Positions 1-12,300 are shown, counted from the stretch's first letter. The stretch is DNA of 64,000 nt from Iris pallida (GCA_029216955.1 JANAVB010009599.1:1-64000); one strand, 5' to 3'. Notes: a model not told the origin generated them from the letters alone. Translations and numbers: made by a program.

Positions 1-1126
1 TAGGGGCAAACCTCTTCCCACATGCTCCTAAAATTTTATGACGTTTCATGGAGGTGCGTGGAGAAATCCAACGCGCACGGGTTCAGCCCACTGTACACGT
101 GCGCGAGAAATCGCCGCTGACACGGTCTTCGTTCGCCGACACAACACGACGAGGACTCATTCCATGAGCATGGACACGAAGCCCTATACCTAATCTACCC
201 AGGGACTTGACCACGTGGCACAACGTAGCTCATATCGCGAGCTACGGACATCGACACGCGCCCACGAGGCCGTGCGCGCGCGTAGTACGTACAGCCTTGC
301 AGTCTAAGTGTCATAACTCGATGGATACGATACGGTTTGGCGTGAAATTTTATGTACATGTGCAGTATTCGTGAAATTTTACGAGATTTGTTGAGTATTC
401 GTGAAGTTATCGCGTCTGCACTGATTCGGCTGATATCGTGCACGCGCGTACGTGCCAGTGCGATACGCACTGACGGACACGATACGGACACAGGTTCAAC
501 CATGTGAGTACACGAGCATGTCACACACATGTAACCCTTCTTGTTTACCAGGTTTCACGTAGTATAGTCTGGTATTAAGATTTTAGGTTTGGAGTTGGGG
601 TTGTTATTGAGTTTTCAAATTTGAATTGGATATTGGGTATTGATTTGGGTTTGTTGAGTTCTGAGTTGAGTTGAAACTCAATTCATGAGCTTGGATTGAT
701 CACAGAAATCTGAGATTGTAGTAAGTACGAGATTGGGTTTATGGTTGTGTTTGGGGTGTAGGTATTAAAACTGAAACTTAGTTTTGATTTGGAGTTTAGA
801 GTTGGGTTTGAGTTTTGAGACTTGGTTTATATAGGCTTTGGGTTTTGATTTCATATGAGTGGGTTTTTGGCATTGTTTGTTTTGTTTTGGTGTTTGGACT
901 GTAGAGTTGGGTTTGAGTTGAATGGTAGGTGTTAGGTTAGGTATTTGGTTTTAGATTTTGTATACAGAGTGTGTCTATATTTATTTATATGTGTTCTTCT
1001 TTTAGTTCTCAGATTTTGTGTGTAGATTACGATTTTAGTTTAGGTTTAGATTTTGGGTTTTCAACCTTTCACAAGTTCACACATACCCAAACGCACACAC
1101 ATCCCCTTCCTTCTTTCCTATGTATA
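1..1126. other. No recognisable gene
   Basis: The first 540 bases are mixed-composition DNA, followed by a T/G-rich stretch (about 541-1080) dominated by variants of ggtttgag and gggttt. The longest reading frame (195-530, minus) resembles no family I know and lacks normal plant codon context. The T/G-rich part could be a decayed subterminal or LTR region of a transposon, but no ends or coding motifs are visible. Confidence 0.5.
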
Positions 1127-1315
1127 TATGCTAATATATAAAAAAAAAAAAAAATATATATATATTATATAGATATATATATATATATTATAAATATATA
1201 TATATATATAATATATATAGATATTTATATATATATTATATTTATTTATTTATTTATTTATTTATTTATTATTTATATATATATATATATATAATATATA
1301 TATATATAAAATATA

Positions 1316-1350
<35 letters not shown>
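1127..1350. repeat. AT-rich microsatellite cluster
   Basis: Interrupted (TA)n runs with embedded poly-A and a (TTTA)n block around 1240-1270. There are no LINE 3' sequences on either side, unlike most of the other (TA)n tracts in the window. Confidence 0.9.
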
Positions 1351-1356
<6 letters not shown>

Positions 1357-1418
1357 GTATAGGATGTTAGGCTAGTTAGTTTAGAAATGACCCAATAGGC
1401 TAAGTTAGGCATAGTTGG

Positions 1419-1620
1419 CTAGCAAGTTGACCAAGTTGACAAAAGCCAACTTTGAGTCAAACTTGATCCAAATTGACTCAAACGGACTTGAAATGGTTAG
1501 ATAACTTAAGTTCGACTTAAACTTAGACTAATTGACTAGTTGACTTAGGTTTGACCTAGTTTGACCAGAATGGTTGACCAGGGTTGACCAGAGTTGACCA
1601 AGGGTTGACTTTAACCCAGA
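1419..1620 (+). repeat. TTGAC-motif array 1
   Basis: About eleven TTGAC cores occur on the plus strand within about 200 bases, mostly as TTGACC, TTGACT or TTGACCA in irregular spacing, plus reverse copies. TTGAC(C/T) is the core of the plant W-box. A matching array lies at 9095-9225, upstream of the CACTA transposase. Whether it acts as a regulatory element is inference. Confidence 0.6.
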
Positions 1621-2345
1621 ATGACCTAAAATCATTTAGAATGCATTGTAAATTTCTCTAAATTCATGTTGGATACTTTGTAACCTGTGGTTGCTCTAAA
1701 TAGGACTCAGATACTCCGGTTCGGACTCATATTCTCATCAGACATTCGGGATATCAAGCGAGTACATTCTCTGACCGTTTCATACTTGTTAGAAATTATA
1801 TTCTTGTTATAGAATAATTTACTTGATGCTGACACGATGTTATCACGGATTAGTACTATATGGATCTTTACATAAGATATTATCCCCCTCGGATGCATTG
1901 AATACATCATGTCATATGTTTTTCACGAACATCATTTATTTTATGGACTCTTATTATTCATGTACACTCATGTGCTCTCATGTACTCTCATGATCTCATG
2001 AGCTTCTTGTATAAACTATCATGTATAATAACATAACCTGTCTAGATCCTTGTGTATTGATTGGGGCATGGGGGAGTAGAAGTAGTCATGTGAACAATTC
2101 CAAAGTAGTGTAATCATGTATAAACTTTGTAGTGTAATCATGTACAAATTAAGTCGTTCACATGTCTATCTTGTACTCTAAATCACATAGTCACTTACAG
2201 TTCTCTATTATCATATATAGATAGCTTTTTTATCAGATTCTCTTTTTCTCATGTTTATTTTTTACAGCATTTCACGTATCTTATTCTATCGCATGGTTTA
2301 TATTTCCTGTCATGATATAAACTGCGTGAGATGTATTGTGCTTGT
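1621..2345. other. No recognisable gene
   Basis: AT-rich DNA with no coding similarity I can name. It contains short repeats such as tcatgtactctcatg (about 1970-1995) and two near-copies of gtagtgtaatcatgta (2105-2140). Confidence 0.5.
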
Positions 2346-2824
2346 TCCCGTCCTGATTGAACTGTTGAAAATATTACATGTGATGAGGAGGAGTTCTGCC
2401 CTACCTATTATGGCACTGGCTTAGATGACACCGGTGACTTGGACCCTCAGGAGGATCCAACTGTTGTTGAGGACTTGTCTATTGTCTAGTTTAGACTTCT
2501 AGACTAGTTTCTTTGCTTAGATGTTTATCTTGAGATGTACTTTCAGTTATCTGGATTTTGATGTTGTTTTAAACATCCAAACTTATTTCTTTCAATTCTA
2601 GTTCTCGGTTGAGACTATTATCCATCTTTATCTCTTTATTCCATCTTAGATTCTGTGATTGAGTTGTACTTTTATGATGTCCTCCTTTTGGAGAGTACAT
2701 TATTCTACAGGTACAGTTATATTGTTAGATTTTGTGACCTAGGACAGCGTTCTACCGCCGACACTGCGGCGTAGGCTGGACGTACCCACTTCTCGTGCCC
2801 TTACACTGGGTGCGGGTCGTGACA
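2346..2824 (+). mobile_element. Possible LTR-retroelement tail remnant
   Basis: A short acidic open stretch (about 2380-2489) ends at a TAG. It is followed by AT-rich untranslated-looking DNA and a GC-richer segment ending in gggtcgtgaca at 2814-2824. Plant gypsy LTRs often end in a CGTGACA-like sequence, as two elements further along this window do. No matching upstream LTR or protein domain was found, so this is a weak call. The LINE at 2825 abuts it directly. Confidence 0.25.
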
Positions 2825-4146
2825 CTGACAGTCAACTATGCTCGAGACCAGGACTGCCATAGTCTGGTGGAGTATGCCCAGACGAGGGTTGAAGGATGGC
2901 AGGCTGCTGGTTTATCTTTTGGGGGCGCACTGAGTTGGTTAGATCGGTTATCTCGGCCCTAGCTCAGTTCTGGTTCCAGTCTATTTTGATCCACGTCGCT
3001 ACCATCCGGAAGGTGGAGAGAATTTGTGTCAATTTCATCTTGAGGGAGAGTATGCATGCGATCTCTGGGTGCAGCTCTGTTGCCCAAGGAAGGAGGGAGG
3101 GGTGGAACTTCGACACTTGATGGGGATCAGGGAGGCCTCGGCGCTGAAGCTGACATGGAGATTCATTAAAAGGGGGTCTCTTTAGGCCGACTGGATGCAC
3201 ATCATATATATGAAGCAAGGCAACTTCTGGACCTGTTCCATCGAACAACTATTCTGTTACTTTCAAGCATATCTTGCGGCACAGGGATGTACTCAAATAT
3301 TCCATCTGGCGGATCATGAGAGATGGAGCTGGAACGGACCTCTGGCGGGAGCCATGGCTAGATCGGCAATCTTTGTTAGAGATCCTGGGAGACCGTACGC
3401 ACAGGGAGGCTGGTAGGGGGCTGACTTGCCAACGTATTATCAGGAATAGAGTATGGAGTCCTGAGACCTATCGCCATACTAAGGAGCTTGGAGAGGTTAT
3501 TCGCACGGTCGGGATTGATCTGTCACAGCCAGCTGATTATTGGATCTGGGATCCGCCGGGAGCCACTGGGGAGTCTGGAGAGTTCGGGTTCCAAAGCTGT
3601 TATAATCTTATCCGGCGTACATTCCCTATAGTGCTGACTATGAGTTCATATGGTACAAGAAATTGGCTAGAAGATGCAGTTTGTGTCTACGGATTACTGC
3701 TGGGTTACCTGCTGACGAGGGACCGACTCATCTCTTTTGGGATATAGGTGCCCAACCCAAAGTGTGTGCTATGTGACGTAAAGAATGAATCTATGAGACA
3801 CTTATTCTTTGAGTGTGAGGTGGCCTGGTAAATCTGGAATGAACAATGTCGTACGCTGGGCGGATGTGACTCTGGAAGAGGGATCTGGGACATCATCAAT
3901 GAGATTCGGGACCGAAGATGGAGAGGGCAGGACTGGTTCAAGATCGCTAGAGTACAGCTGGTTGCTGCTGTCTGGCATGTATAAAGGGAACGGAACCGTC
4001 GCATCTTCGAGGGACTTACCACCCTCCTGTAAGCATCCTCCATAACATTAATTTTGATGTAAAAGCTATGGAAACCTAATGAGTGGGAGTCCCACTCTGA
4101 TTGTATGATTATGTGAGTTGGAATAAAAATTTACCTTTTTTTCCAA
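2825..4146 (+). pseudogene. 5'-truncated L1-type LINE, ORF2 C-terminal part
   Basis: The sequence starts inside ORF2 just after the reverse transcriptase palm. It covers the RVEGWQAAGLSFGG-type region, the zf-RVT (RNase-H-like zinc-binding) region with its CVLC...H...C motif (about 3770-3830) and the conserved C-terminal VWH...ERNRRIFEGL block. Several frameshifts split it (near 2920, 3040 and 3740), so it cannot encode protein. The 3' UTR ends at ggaataaaaatttacc and passes into (TA)n at 4152. That is the same 3' end as the LINE copies at 25.7, 27.5, 35.4, 36.0 and 59.4 kb. The left end shows no (TA)n, unlike most relatives. Truncation at the 5' end is typical of target-primed reverse transcription. 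Confidence 0.88.
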
Positions 4147-4151
4147 AAAAG

Positions 4152-4182
4152 AATATATATATATATATATATAATATATATT

Positions 4183-4236
<54 letters not shown>

Positions 4237-4252
4237 GTGTGTGTGTGTGTGT
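4152..4252. repeat. (TA)n then (GT)n microsatellite at LINE 3' end
   Basis: (TA)n broken by a few T insertions, followed by a short (GT)n run at 4234-4250, directly downstream of the LINE 3' UTR. It acts as the LINE's tail or target tract rather than a simple poly-A. Confidence 0.9.
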
Positions 4253-5003
4253 TAATCCTTATATAATTTGTTAAACTAATAGATTAAACGAAACCAAAAG
4301 ATTAAACCAAAAGACTAAAGCGAACTAATTTGTTATTAATAAAAATAAATAAAAATATATAAATTAATTTATGTATAAATACATATATATTAATTTTTAT
4401 ATTAACTAATACGGGTAATAAGAAAATCTATTAGTTAGTATTAAATTAATATATACAAATAAATATATAAGTAATTATTTTGTTATTATCCATAGTATAG
4501 ATAATAACAAATTAGTTAACAGATTAAACCAAACTAACATTTTAAACCAAACATTATAAAAAATATACAAATTAATTCATAGATAATACACAAATTAATT
4601 TAAAACAAGAATTTTTTCCTGGCGTCAGTGTAAGAATTTTTTTCTTTTTGGGCGCCAGTGTGACTAGCGCCAATTTCTTCTTTTTTTGCGCGCTAGTATG
4701 ACTAGCGCCATATCCTTATGTTTGAAAATTATCCAAACATTTCCTATTGTCCAAATAGGGTGAATTTTTTTACCCTATATGAAATATTCTGCATTCCTGA
4801 ATTATATACAAGAAACCTCATAGACAATGATTTTAGGTGCTTCACTTTTACCGTAGACGATGTCACAAATAGTGTTTCAAATGGTGCAAGTAATGTTACT
4901 GATTTCAAGTCCAGAGTTTGACTTCCCCATATATCAGTGATGCAGCAGCATTAGAAACATATTACAAATATTCGAGCAACTGCAACACTACTATTGCAGC
5001 AAC
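4253..5003. other. AT-rich DNA without a gene
   Basis: Strongly AT-rich with repeated attaaacc/aaaccaa motifs. The reading frames at 4718-4921 and 4918-5190 match nothing I recognise, and the second runs into the copia LTR. It forms the left flank of the copia element. Confidence 0.5.
4619..4710. repeat. Short tandem repeat with GGCGCCAGTGTGACTAGCGCC motif
   Basis: Three imperfect units carry a cagtgtgactagcgcc-like core: about 4621, 4651-4673 and 4688-4710. They are separated by T-rich spacers. The motif is nearly palindromic (GGCGCC / GGCGCT) and is GC-rich inside AT-rich DNA. Confidence 0.6.
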
Positions 5004-5766
5004 TGTTGGAAAAGAAGCGCGAAAACCTTTTCCCAAACTAGAGAGTACCTACGAGAGAACCGAGCAATACAACGCACGAACCAAACACCAAACACAATCC
5101 ACGCAGACACAGAGAATTTTTGACGTGGAAAACCCTTGCGAAAAAAACCACAGGACGATCGGAGTCCAACCCTTGAGAAGCCTTCACTAATGAAATAAAG
5201 GAGTAACCCTCTACAAACTTCTTCCGATCCAATACGAATCCCCACAACACTTGGAAGCAAGAATAACTGATTACAAGGCTACGAAGAACAAAGACGACGA
5301 GTAGAGATTACCCGAACACGATCCTCCTTCGAAAATGGCCTTCAATCCTCCTTCTTCTCTCCCAAAGTTGCAATGGCACTCTTGCCTCTTTTTCTCTATT
5401 TTTCTCAATGTTGTGTTATGATTAGGATTAGGAAAAACCATGTATAAACCCCCTAATCCGCAGCAAAACCTGGACCGTAGAATACGATCCAACGGTATAA
5501 AAATACCCAAAAATCAGTCTCAGTCCGTCGACACAGAGTACGGCCAAAACTCTATGTTTTCGTGACAGAACAGTTCTGGAACCAAGGGACAGAGTTCGGC
5601 CAAAACTCTGCCTCCCCTGTTTCAGAAAGTACTCTGGTAGCTCCCGAGCTTCTTCTTCGTCTCTGAATGGCCTCCTCACCTCCCCGAGCTTCTCTGACAC
5701 ATAGACGGCACTCGTCGCACTCCGGGGTATTCTCCACCTAGGTTGGGAACCCCTCCCACTCCAACA
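5004..5766 (-). repeat. Copia 3' LTR (763 bp)
   Basis: It begins TGTTGGAAAAG and ends CTCCAACA, so TGTTGGA/TCCAACA is the terminal inverted pair. The first 230 bases closely match 22451-22702. The internal side is flanked by the polypurine tract. Confidence 0.92.
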
Positions 5767-5785
5767 TTTCTCCTCCTTCACAAAT
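5767..5785 (-). promoter_or_regulatory. Copia polypurine tract
   Basis: The minus strand reads GTGAAGGAGGAGAAA immediately before the LTR start TGTTGGAG. This purine run is the expected plus-strand primer site. Confidence 0.8.
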
Positions 5786-7057
5786 ATGTGGAGGGGATCA
5801 TCATTCCGACGATCTGCCTGCAGAACTCAAACTTTTCCCTTGGTAGAATCTTGGTGAACATATCTGCTCCGTTATCATCTGTATGAACATTCTTAAGCTC
5901 CACGTCCTTCTTCTCAACCACATCCCGTATCCAATGATACCGAGTCTCGATGTGCTTGGACCGGCTATGAAAGGTCTGATTCTTCACAAGGTGAATAGTA
6001 CTCTGACTATCGCAAAGCAAAGTATACTGCTCTTGCTTCAGCTACATTTCCTGCAACAGCTTTTTCATCCACAGCAACTCCTTGCAAGCCTCCGTCGCCA
6101 TAATGTACTCCACCTCTGTCGTCAACAAGGCAACACACTTCTGCAACCGCGACTGCCACGAAATCGCTCCTCCAGCAAACATCATCACATAGCCCGAAGT
6201 CGATCGCCTCGTGTCTATATCTCCAGCCATATCAGCGTCGGTATATCCGACCAGCTTCGACTCATCACCACCAAAAGAAAGTCTCCAATCGGCAGTGCCC
6301 TGAAGATATCGTAGAATCCACTTGACCGCACTCCAACGTACCCTTCCAGGATTTGAAAGATACCTACTAACGGTGCCAACTGCATGAGCGATGTCTGGCC
6401 TCGTACACACCATAGCATACATAAGGCTTCCCACAGCTGAGGCATATGGAATCCGCTCCACATCTTCTTTTTCGTCCTCGGTAGATGAACATTGCTCCTC
6501 AGTGAGCTTAAAATGGGCCGCAAGGGGACAACTCACTTTTTTCGACCCGTCCATCCCGAAACGCTAAAGTCCAGATGAATGTATTTCTTTTGGGACAAGT
6601 GTAGCAGCTTGGACTCTCTCTTTCTCTCTCTTTAGCTGACCTCCATCCCAAGAATAGTCTTTGTTGCGCCCAAATCCTTCATAGAGAAAGTCGCGCCCAG
6701 TTGGCGCTTCAACTCCACTTTCCTAGTGGCATTCCGACCCACTAATAGCATGTCATCAACATAGAGCAATAAAATAATAAAATCATCCTCGACAAAGTAC
6801 CTCACAAATACACAATGGCCCGACGTCGTCCGTGCATAACCATGCTCTCCCATAAATGACTCGAACTTCCTGTACCACTGCCTCGGAGCCTGCTTCAGAC
6901 CATACAAGCTCTTGCTCAACCGGCAGACCAAATATGACTTGCCCTTCTCACAGAATCCCTCTGGCTGCTCCATGTATAACTCATCCTCAAGATCACCGTG
7001 GAGGAATGTCGTCTTCATGTCCATCTGCTCGACCTCCAAGTCGAAACTGGCTGCCAA
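5778..7057 (-). pseudogene. Copia reverse transcriptase / RNase H part
   Basis: The minus-strand coding remnant contains the RVT_2 catalytic signature LLYVDDMLLVG (about 6750-6780), the upstream EQPEGF and SLYGLKQAPRQW motifs, and RNase H motifs (GYTDADMAGD near 6230; LCDSQSTIHLVKN near 6000). Interruptions lie near 6555-6635 and 6020-6040. The reading frame reaches 7057, where the codons for VLALAASF are cut by the CACTA insertion and resume at 16300. A catalytic YVDD is still present, but the gene is not translatable. Confidence 0.9.
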
Positions 7058-7060
7058 TGC

Positions 7061-7073
7061 CACTACTAAAATA
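7061..7073 (+). repeat. CACTA left terminal inverted repeat
   Basis: CACTACTAAAATA pairs with the complement of 16284-16296. The CACTA core and the 3-bp TSD fix the element end. Confidence 0.95.
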
Positions 7074-7078
7074 TGTTC

Positions 7079-7310
7079 TATTAGCGACGTTATATAGCGA
7101 CGGATTAAAATTCCGTTGCAAAACATATTAGATAGCGACTTCCTACAATTGATGTCGCAAACCGTCGCTGACTAGCGACGTTCAGCGACACTATGAACGC
7201 GACGTCGCTGAACAGCGACGTCCAGCGACATAGTATAAAAATATGTCGCCTATATTAAAATTTTTGCGACTATTAGCGACGTCAACTGGTGACGTCGCTA
7301 ACTATTTTAC
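7079..7310. repeat. CACTA left subterminal repeats
   Basis: About ten copies of AGCGAC or GCGACGT occur in both orientations, several as the palindrome-like ACGTCGCT/AGCGACGT. In En/Spm such subterminal motifs bind the TnpA-type protein and are needed for excision; that role here is by analogy. Confidence 0.85.
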
Positions 7311-7364
7311 TTAGGGCACGCTGTGCTCTTTTTCCCCCCACTCGAAAATTTTTCCCTCCTCGAG

Positions 7365-7612
7365 CTCCTCCTCCTCCTCGAGCTCCTCCTCTTCGTCAGG
7401 TAAACCTTAACCTAACTCCTCCTCCTCCTCCTCCTCCTCCTACGGACACACACACACACACACGGACACGGACATACACACACACATACACACACGGATA
7501 CTGACACACACACACACACAGTCACAGACACACACGGACACACACGGACACGGACACACACACACACACAACACAGACACAGACACATACACCACACACA
7601 CAGACACAGATT
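7365..7612. repeat. Microsatellite block: (CCT)n and (CA)n
   Basis: (CTC)n/(CCT)n runs at 7365-7440 are followed by compound (CA)n with GGACA interruptions to about 7610. Reading frames over it (poly-Pro/Thr, or Cys/Val-rich on the minus strand) are artefacts of the repeat. Confidence 0.9.
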
Positions 7613-9090
7613 TATTCCTAGTTTAAATAGTTTAAATTGTGATTTAAATGCTAGATTTGATTCCTAGACATGTTGTTAATCTATGTTAGTTGATATTTAC
7701 ATTGAGAATGGGTCGTTGCTGTGATATGGGATTCGAACATATGTGGGTTGACTTTACATGACTGATACATGATACGTTTCAAGTTTTTCCTATGTCAATC
7801 CTGTTAATCTGATTCTAACAAATGTTTTAAGTACCAATATTACTCCTACATGTGTATTAGCCTATGATAGATTGATCTTTACTTATTAAATTAAGTTTTA
7901 TGATATGGGAATGGAATTTGGACTCGAGTTGGTTTCAATAGGTTGACTGATACTCATGAATCAGTTTTGATTGTCCCCTGAACTTCAATTCCAAATTTTT
8001 TTGATTTCTAATTGTTGTTCAGTTATCATTGGTTGTAACACATGTATTAGTACCTGTTAATTCTTTTTTTTTATTTCTGATTAGGCTTGTGATTTGAGAA
8101 TGGGATATTGGACATGGGGTTCGATTTAAATTGGTTTGATGAAAACTCAGGAATTTGGTTTGCTGTTCTTCCTTGAACTGAATTGAACTGATTCCTTTTG
8201 ATGAGTTATAATGATCCCCACATGTTTTAGTTTGTGTTTACTGCAGGATTGCTTAATTAGAATAGGCTATATGTTTGAGTATGAGAAATTGGAGTGTGTG
8301 TTGGTTCTCGAAGACATGCAGGACTGGGAACTGATTTCCCTTCCTATTTTCCTGAGATGTATTCTCAGTTTCCTTGTTCACTGATTTCATGTTAGCTCAC
8401 TGTTTCCCATTCCAGTCATTAGCTCACTGAATTTTCTTTCCTTTGCAACTGTTAATATAATTCCAGATTTCTTAATGTTAGTTAGCTCACTGTTTGCATT
8501 GACACTTGAACACAAATGTCTGCCACTGTTTCCTTTAACATTCAGTAATATTCTTGACACATATATCACTTCACTGTGTTAAACCTGAGACTCTGATTTT
8601 CCTTTTTGTATACACTGTTTTCAAAAGAAATGTAGATTTCATTTTCCTTAAACTGTAAATAGGACTGAGATTGGTTTTCCTATTCCTGAGATAAATCCAC
8701 TGAATGTGTCAACTGATTCCCTTGAATAACTGAAATTGAATTGACTGTTAACCAAGTGAATGGTTTAATTCCTATACCTGAGTTTTGTTCTTCCTAATGA
8801 GTTGAATGAATGTTTTAACATTGGGTTCCTGTAAACTGTAAATTAGTAATGTACTTGCCTTGCTTTCTTCCCATTCAATGTGATAACCCATGCTCTGTTA
8901 ATTGGCATTCTTTAGTCTGATCAGTTTGCTTTGGTAACTCACTATTGCTCATTATTTGGTGTGTGCTAGCTAGTATGGGCTAGTTAGGGTCTAGTAAGAT
9001 ATAAATTATAAGGTATTGGTATTGGGATACCAATAGCGATAAGGTAAAGGGTACCTTGGTAGGTAATGACTAGAAATAGGATATTTGACT
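7613..9090 (+). other. CACTA 5' region without a gene
   Basis: T-rich DNA with recurring ctgattt and ttcctgag words and no coding similarity. It is probably the 5' untranslated/intron region of the transposase gene, since a good splice acceptor (ttgcag) lies at 9324-9329 just before the first usable ATG. A promoter cannot be placed by eye. Confidence 0.5.
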
Positions 9091-9094
9091 TAGA

Positions 9095-9225
9095 TTGGAC
9101 TAAGAGTTGACAAAGTCAACTATAGGTCAACCCTTGACCTACTTTGACCTTGTTTGACTTTGTTTGACTTAGGTTGACCTTGTTTGACTTTGTTTGACTT
9201 AGTACAACCTAGTTTGACCTAGATT
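9095..9225 (+). promoter_or_regulatory. TTGAC (W-box-core) array 2 upstream of transposase
   Basis: About nine plus-strand TTGAC cores and two reverse copies lie in 130 bases, many as TTTGACTT or TTTGACCT in near-tandem. The array ends about 115 bases before the first in-frame ATG of the transposase at 9342. A related array lies at 1419-1620. A role as enhancer or promoter is inference. Confidence 0.5.
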
Positions 9226-9341
9226 GCATATCATTGTTATTAGTAACTGTCCGCTACTAATGTGTGTCCCATAATAAGACATTATATACGAATTTGTGCC
9301 TGTTGGATAATGTGTGTCCATCTTTGCAGAATTATTTTCAA

Positions 9342-12300
9342 ATGGATATGAATTACTACTTGCGGAATCGTTCATGGATGTACAATCGTCGTCCTGATGA
9401 TATGTGTGGTGTGCGGGATGAATACATAGCGGGAGTAGAGCAGTTCCTGCAGTTTGCTAAGGCGTTCCCTCAGTACATGGACGGCACCAAAATTAAGTGT
9501 CCGTGTGTGAAATGTCATAACGTGAAATATTATCCAGAAGTGGAAGTGACATATCATTTGTACTCGAGGGGTTTCACGCCTAATTACTATCAGTGGACCG
9601 CACACGGAGAACTTGTGTCTTTAGCATCAGAGCCGGAGCCTTACGTTGAGCCGTATATGCATGCGGGACCTAATTTTGTTTCAGATAATCATGCATACGA
9701 CGACGGGTGCGTGAACATGGTTTTCGACGCTGCGGGGCCTAGTTTCGTTCATGATGCACCTGAGGAGGCACCGAACGCCGATGCTGCACAGTTCATGGAG
9801 TTGCTGGAGAATGCAAGGACTCCATTGTATCCTGGTTGTGAGGATCATTCACCGTTGGAGGTGGTTACAAGACTGTTGAGCATTAAGTCAGATTTTAACA
9901 TGTCGCAAGAATGCTACAACCGAGTGTTGGAGTTGATTATAGAGATCTTGCCGGCGGGTGCTAAGTTGCCTAAAGACTTCTACCGGTCTAAGAGGATGGT
10001 GAGATCGCTCTGGATGGGATACGAGAAAATCGATTCCTGTCGCAATGGGTGCATGCTGTACTACAAAGACGACAAGGACGCAGATGTGTGCAGATTTTGT
10101 GGTGCTGATCGCTATAAGACAACTAGTACAGGAAGGTCTACCGGTGCAAGAAGACCGACCGATTCAATGCACTACTTGCCTTTAACGCCGCGGTTGCAAA
10201 GATTATTTATGGTGAAAGAGACGGCCGAAAATATGAGTTGGCACATGCGAGAACAGATTGAAGGAGTGTTGGATCACCCATCCGATGGAGAAGCGTGGAA
10301 GCACTTTGATCGAGTGTATCCAGATTTTGCTTCAGATCCGCGAAATGTCAGGTTGGGACTATCTTCTGACGGTTTTACTCCTTTTGGTCTTTCGGGATCC
10401 CAGTATTCGTGCTGGCCTGTGATTGTTACTCCGTATAACCTACCGCCTTGGATGTGCATGAAGACTCAGTACATGTTTCTAACCGTTATAATTCCTGGTC
10501 CGAACAATCCCAAGAGGAACATTGACGTGTACTTACAGCCTTTGATAGATGAGTTGAATCAGTTATGGGAAGTAGGCGCTAACACGTACGATGTTTCCAG
10601 GAAGCAGAATTTTCAGATGAAGGCAACCCTTATGTGGACCATCAACGACTTTCGGCCTATGGAATGTTATCTGGATGGAGCACTCATGGCCGTCTCTCAT
10701 GTCCGTATTGCATGGACCGTAGTAAGGCTTTCCGCTTGAAACACGGCGGAAAGCCGTGCTTCTTTGATTGTCATCGGCAATTTCTGCCAAAAGATCATCC
10801 GTTCAGAAGGAACAGGAATGCTTTCCGTGCCGGCGTTGTAGAGAAGGGTGATCCACCGCCAAGGTGGTGCGGAGACACGATATGGAGGAGGTTAAAGATT
10901 TTCCAAGTGCTATCGAAGATCCTACAACTGGGTACAAGTGCGATGGATTTGGTAGAGTTCATAACTGGACAAAGAGGAGCATATTCTGGGATCTGCCATA
11001 CTGGAGTACCAATCTGATCAGACATAATCTTGATGTCATGCATATTGAGAAGAATGTGTTTGATAACATAATTAATACTGTGATGGACGTAAAGGGAAAA
11101 ACGAAAGACAATCCCAAGGCCAGGTTGGACTTAAAAGAAATATGCAAACGCCCTGCGTTGCATTTGATACAGCAGAATGGAAAACAGTTCCTTCCGAAGT
11201 CAATTTTTTCGCTGGACAAGGAGGATAAAGTGAGACTTTGTCGGTGGATCCAGGGCCTAAAATTTCCAGACGGATATGTGTCAAATCTGAGAAGATGTGT
11301 CGATCCGAAGGAAAACAAATTGACGGGTATGAAGAGCCACGATTGTCACGTATTCATGGAGAGGTTAATTCGATTGCATTTCGGGAATTCTTACCGCAGG
11401 CAGTTTGGGATCCATTGACGGAGCTTAGCATATTCTTCAGGGATCTTTGTTCTAAGAAATTGCTCGTTGATCGTCTAGAAAGCAAGAGAAGGACATTGCG
11501 GTAACACTATGCAAGCTAGAGAGGGTGTTTCCTCCTGGATTCTTCGACTCTATGGAGCATTTGCCGATTCATCTATCCTATGAGGCACGTGTTGGTGGAC
11601 CCGTCGAATATCGATGGATGTACCCGTTCGAGCGACATTTGAATCACCTAAAAAGAAAGGTGAAAAATAAGGCACGGGTCGAGGGTTCTATTTGTGAAGC
11701 CTATGTTCTCGAGGAGATTACAAACTTTTGTTCGATGTATTTCAAGCCTCATGTTGTAACTAATAGAACGAGAGCTTCCAGAAACGACGAGGGAGATCAT
11801 GAAAGTAATGATACAATACTGAAGGTATTCAATGCTCCAGGAAAGCCATCGGGTAAGATGAAAAAGAGATATCTGAACGATGATGAGCTAAGGGCTGCTC
11901 AGGTGTATGTATTACTCAACTGCGACGAGGAGGAAGTAGAGAAACTGGAGGGGTAAGTAATTAATACGTCTATATTATTTTAATAGTGTTAATTATTATA
12001 CTATTACATTAATTGAACGATGTTGTTTTCAGCATATTTAATGATGATGTGAGGTCGGGTAGGCCACACATAACAGAAGAAGAACTAGAACAAGAAATGA
12101 GGCATTATTTTCCATCATGGTTGAGTGCATATGTAAGACTTGAGAACTCTGTAATTACCTTTTTGTATATGCACTTGATTGAGAATGAGCTTAATTGCTT
12201 CTTTCGTGGTATTTAGGTCGATCGTCCATACGCAAGACTTGAGAATGAGTCTATTAGAACGCTAGCCAAGGGACCAATTTATGCTGCAAAAATATGGCCA

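Noticed and set aside
195..530. 111-codon minus-strand reading frame
   Set aside because: No recognised domain, odd composition, no promoter or splice context; likely chance in a GC-richer patch.
7289..7597. Pro-rich and Cys/Val-rich reading frames
   Set aside because: Produced entirely by the (CCT)n and (CA)n microsatellites.
10640..11490. Programmed frameshifting in the CACTA transposase
   Set aside because: Four separate shifts without slippery sequences are not plausible as recoding; decay or base-calling error fits better.
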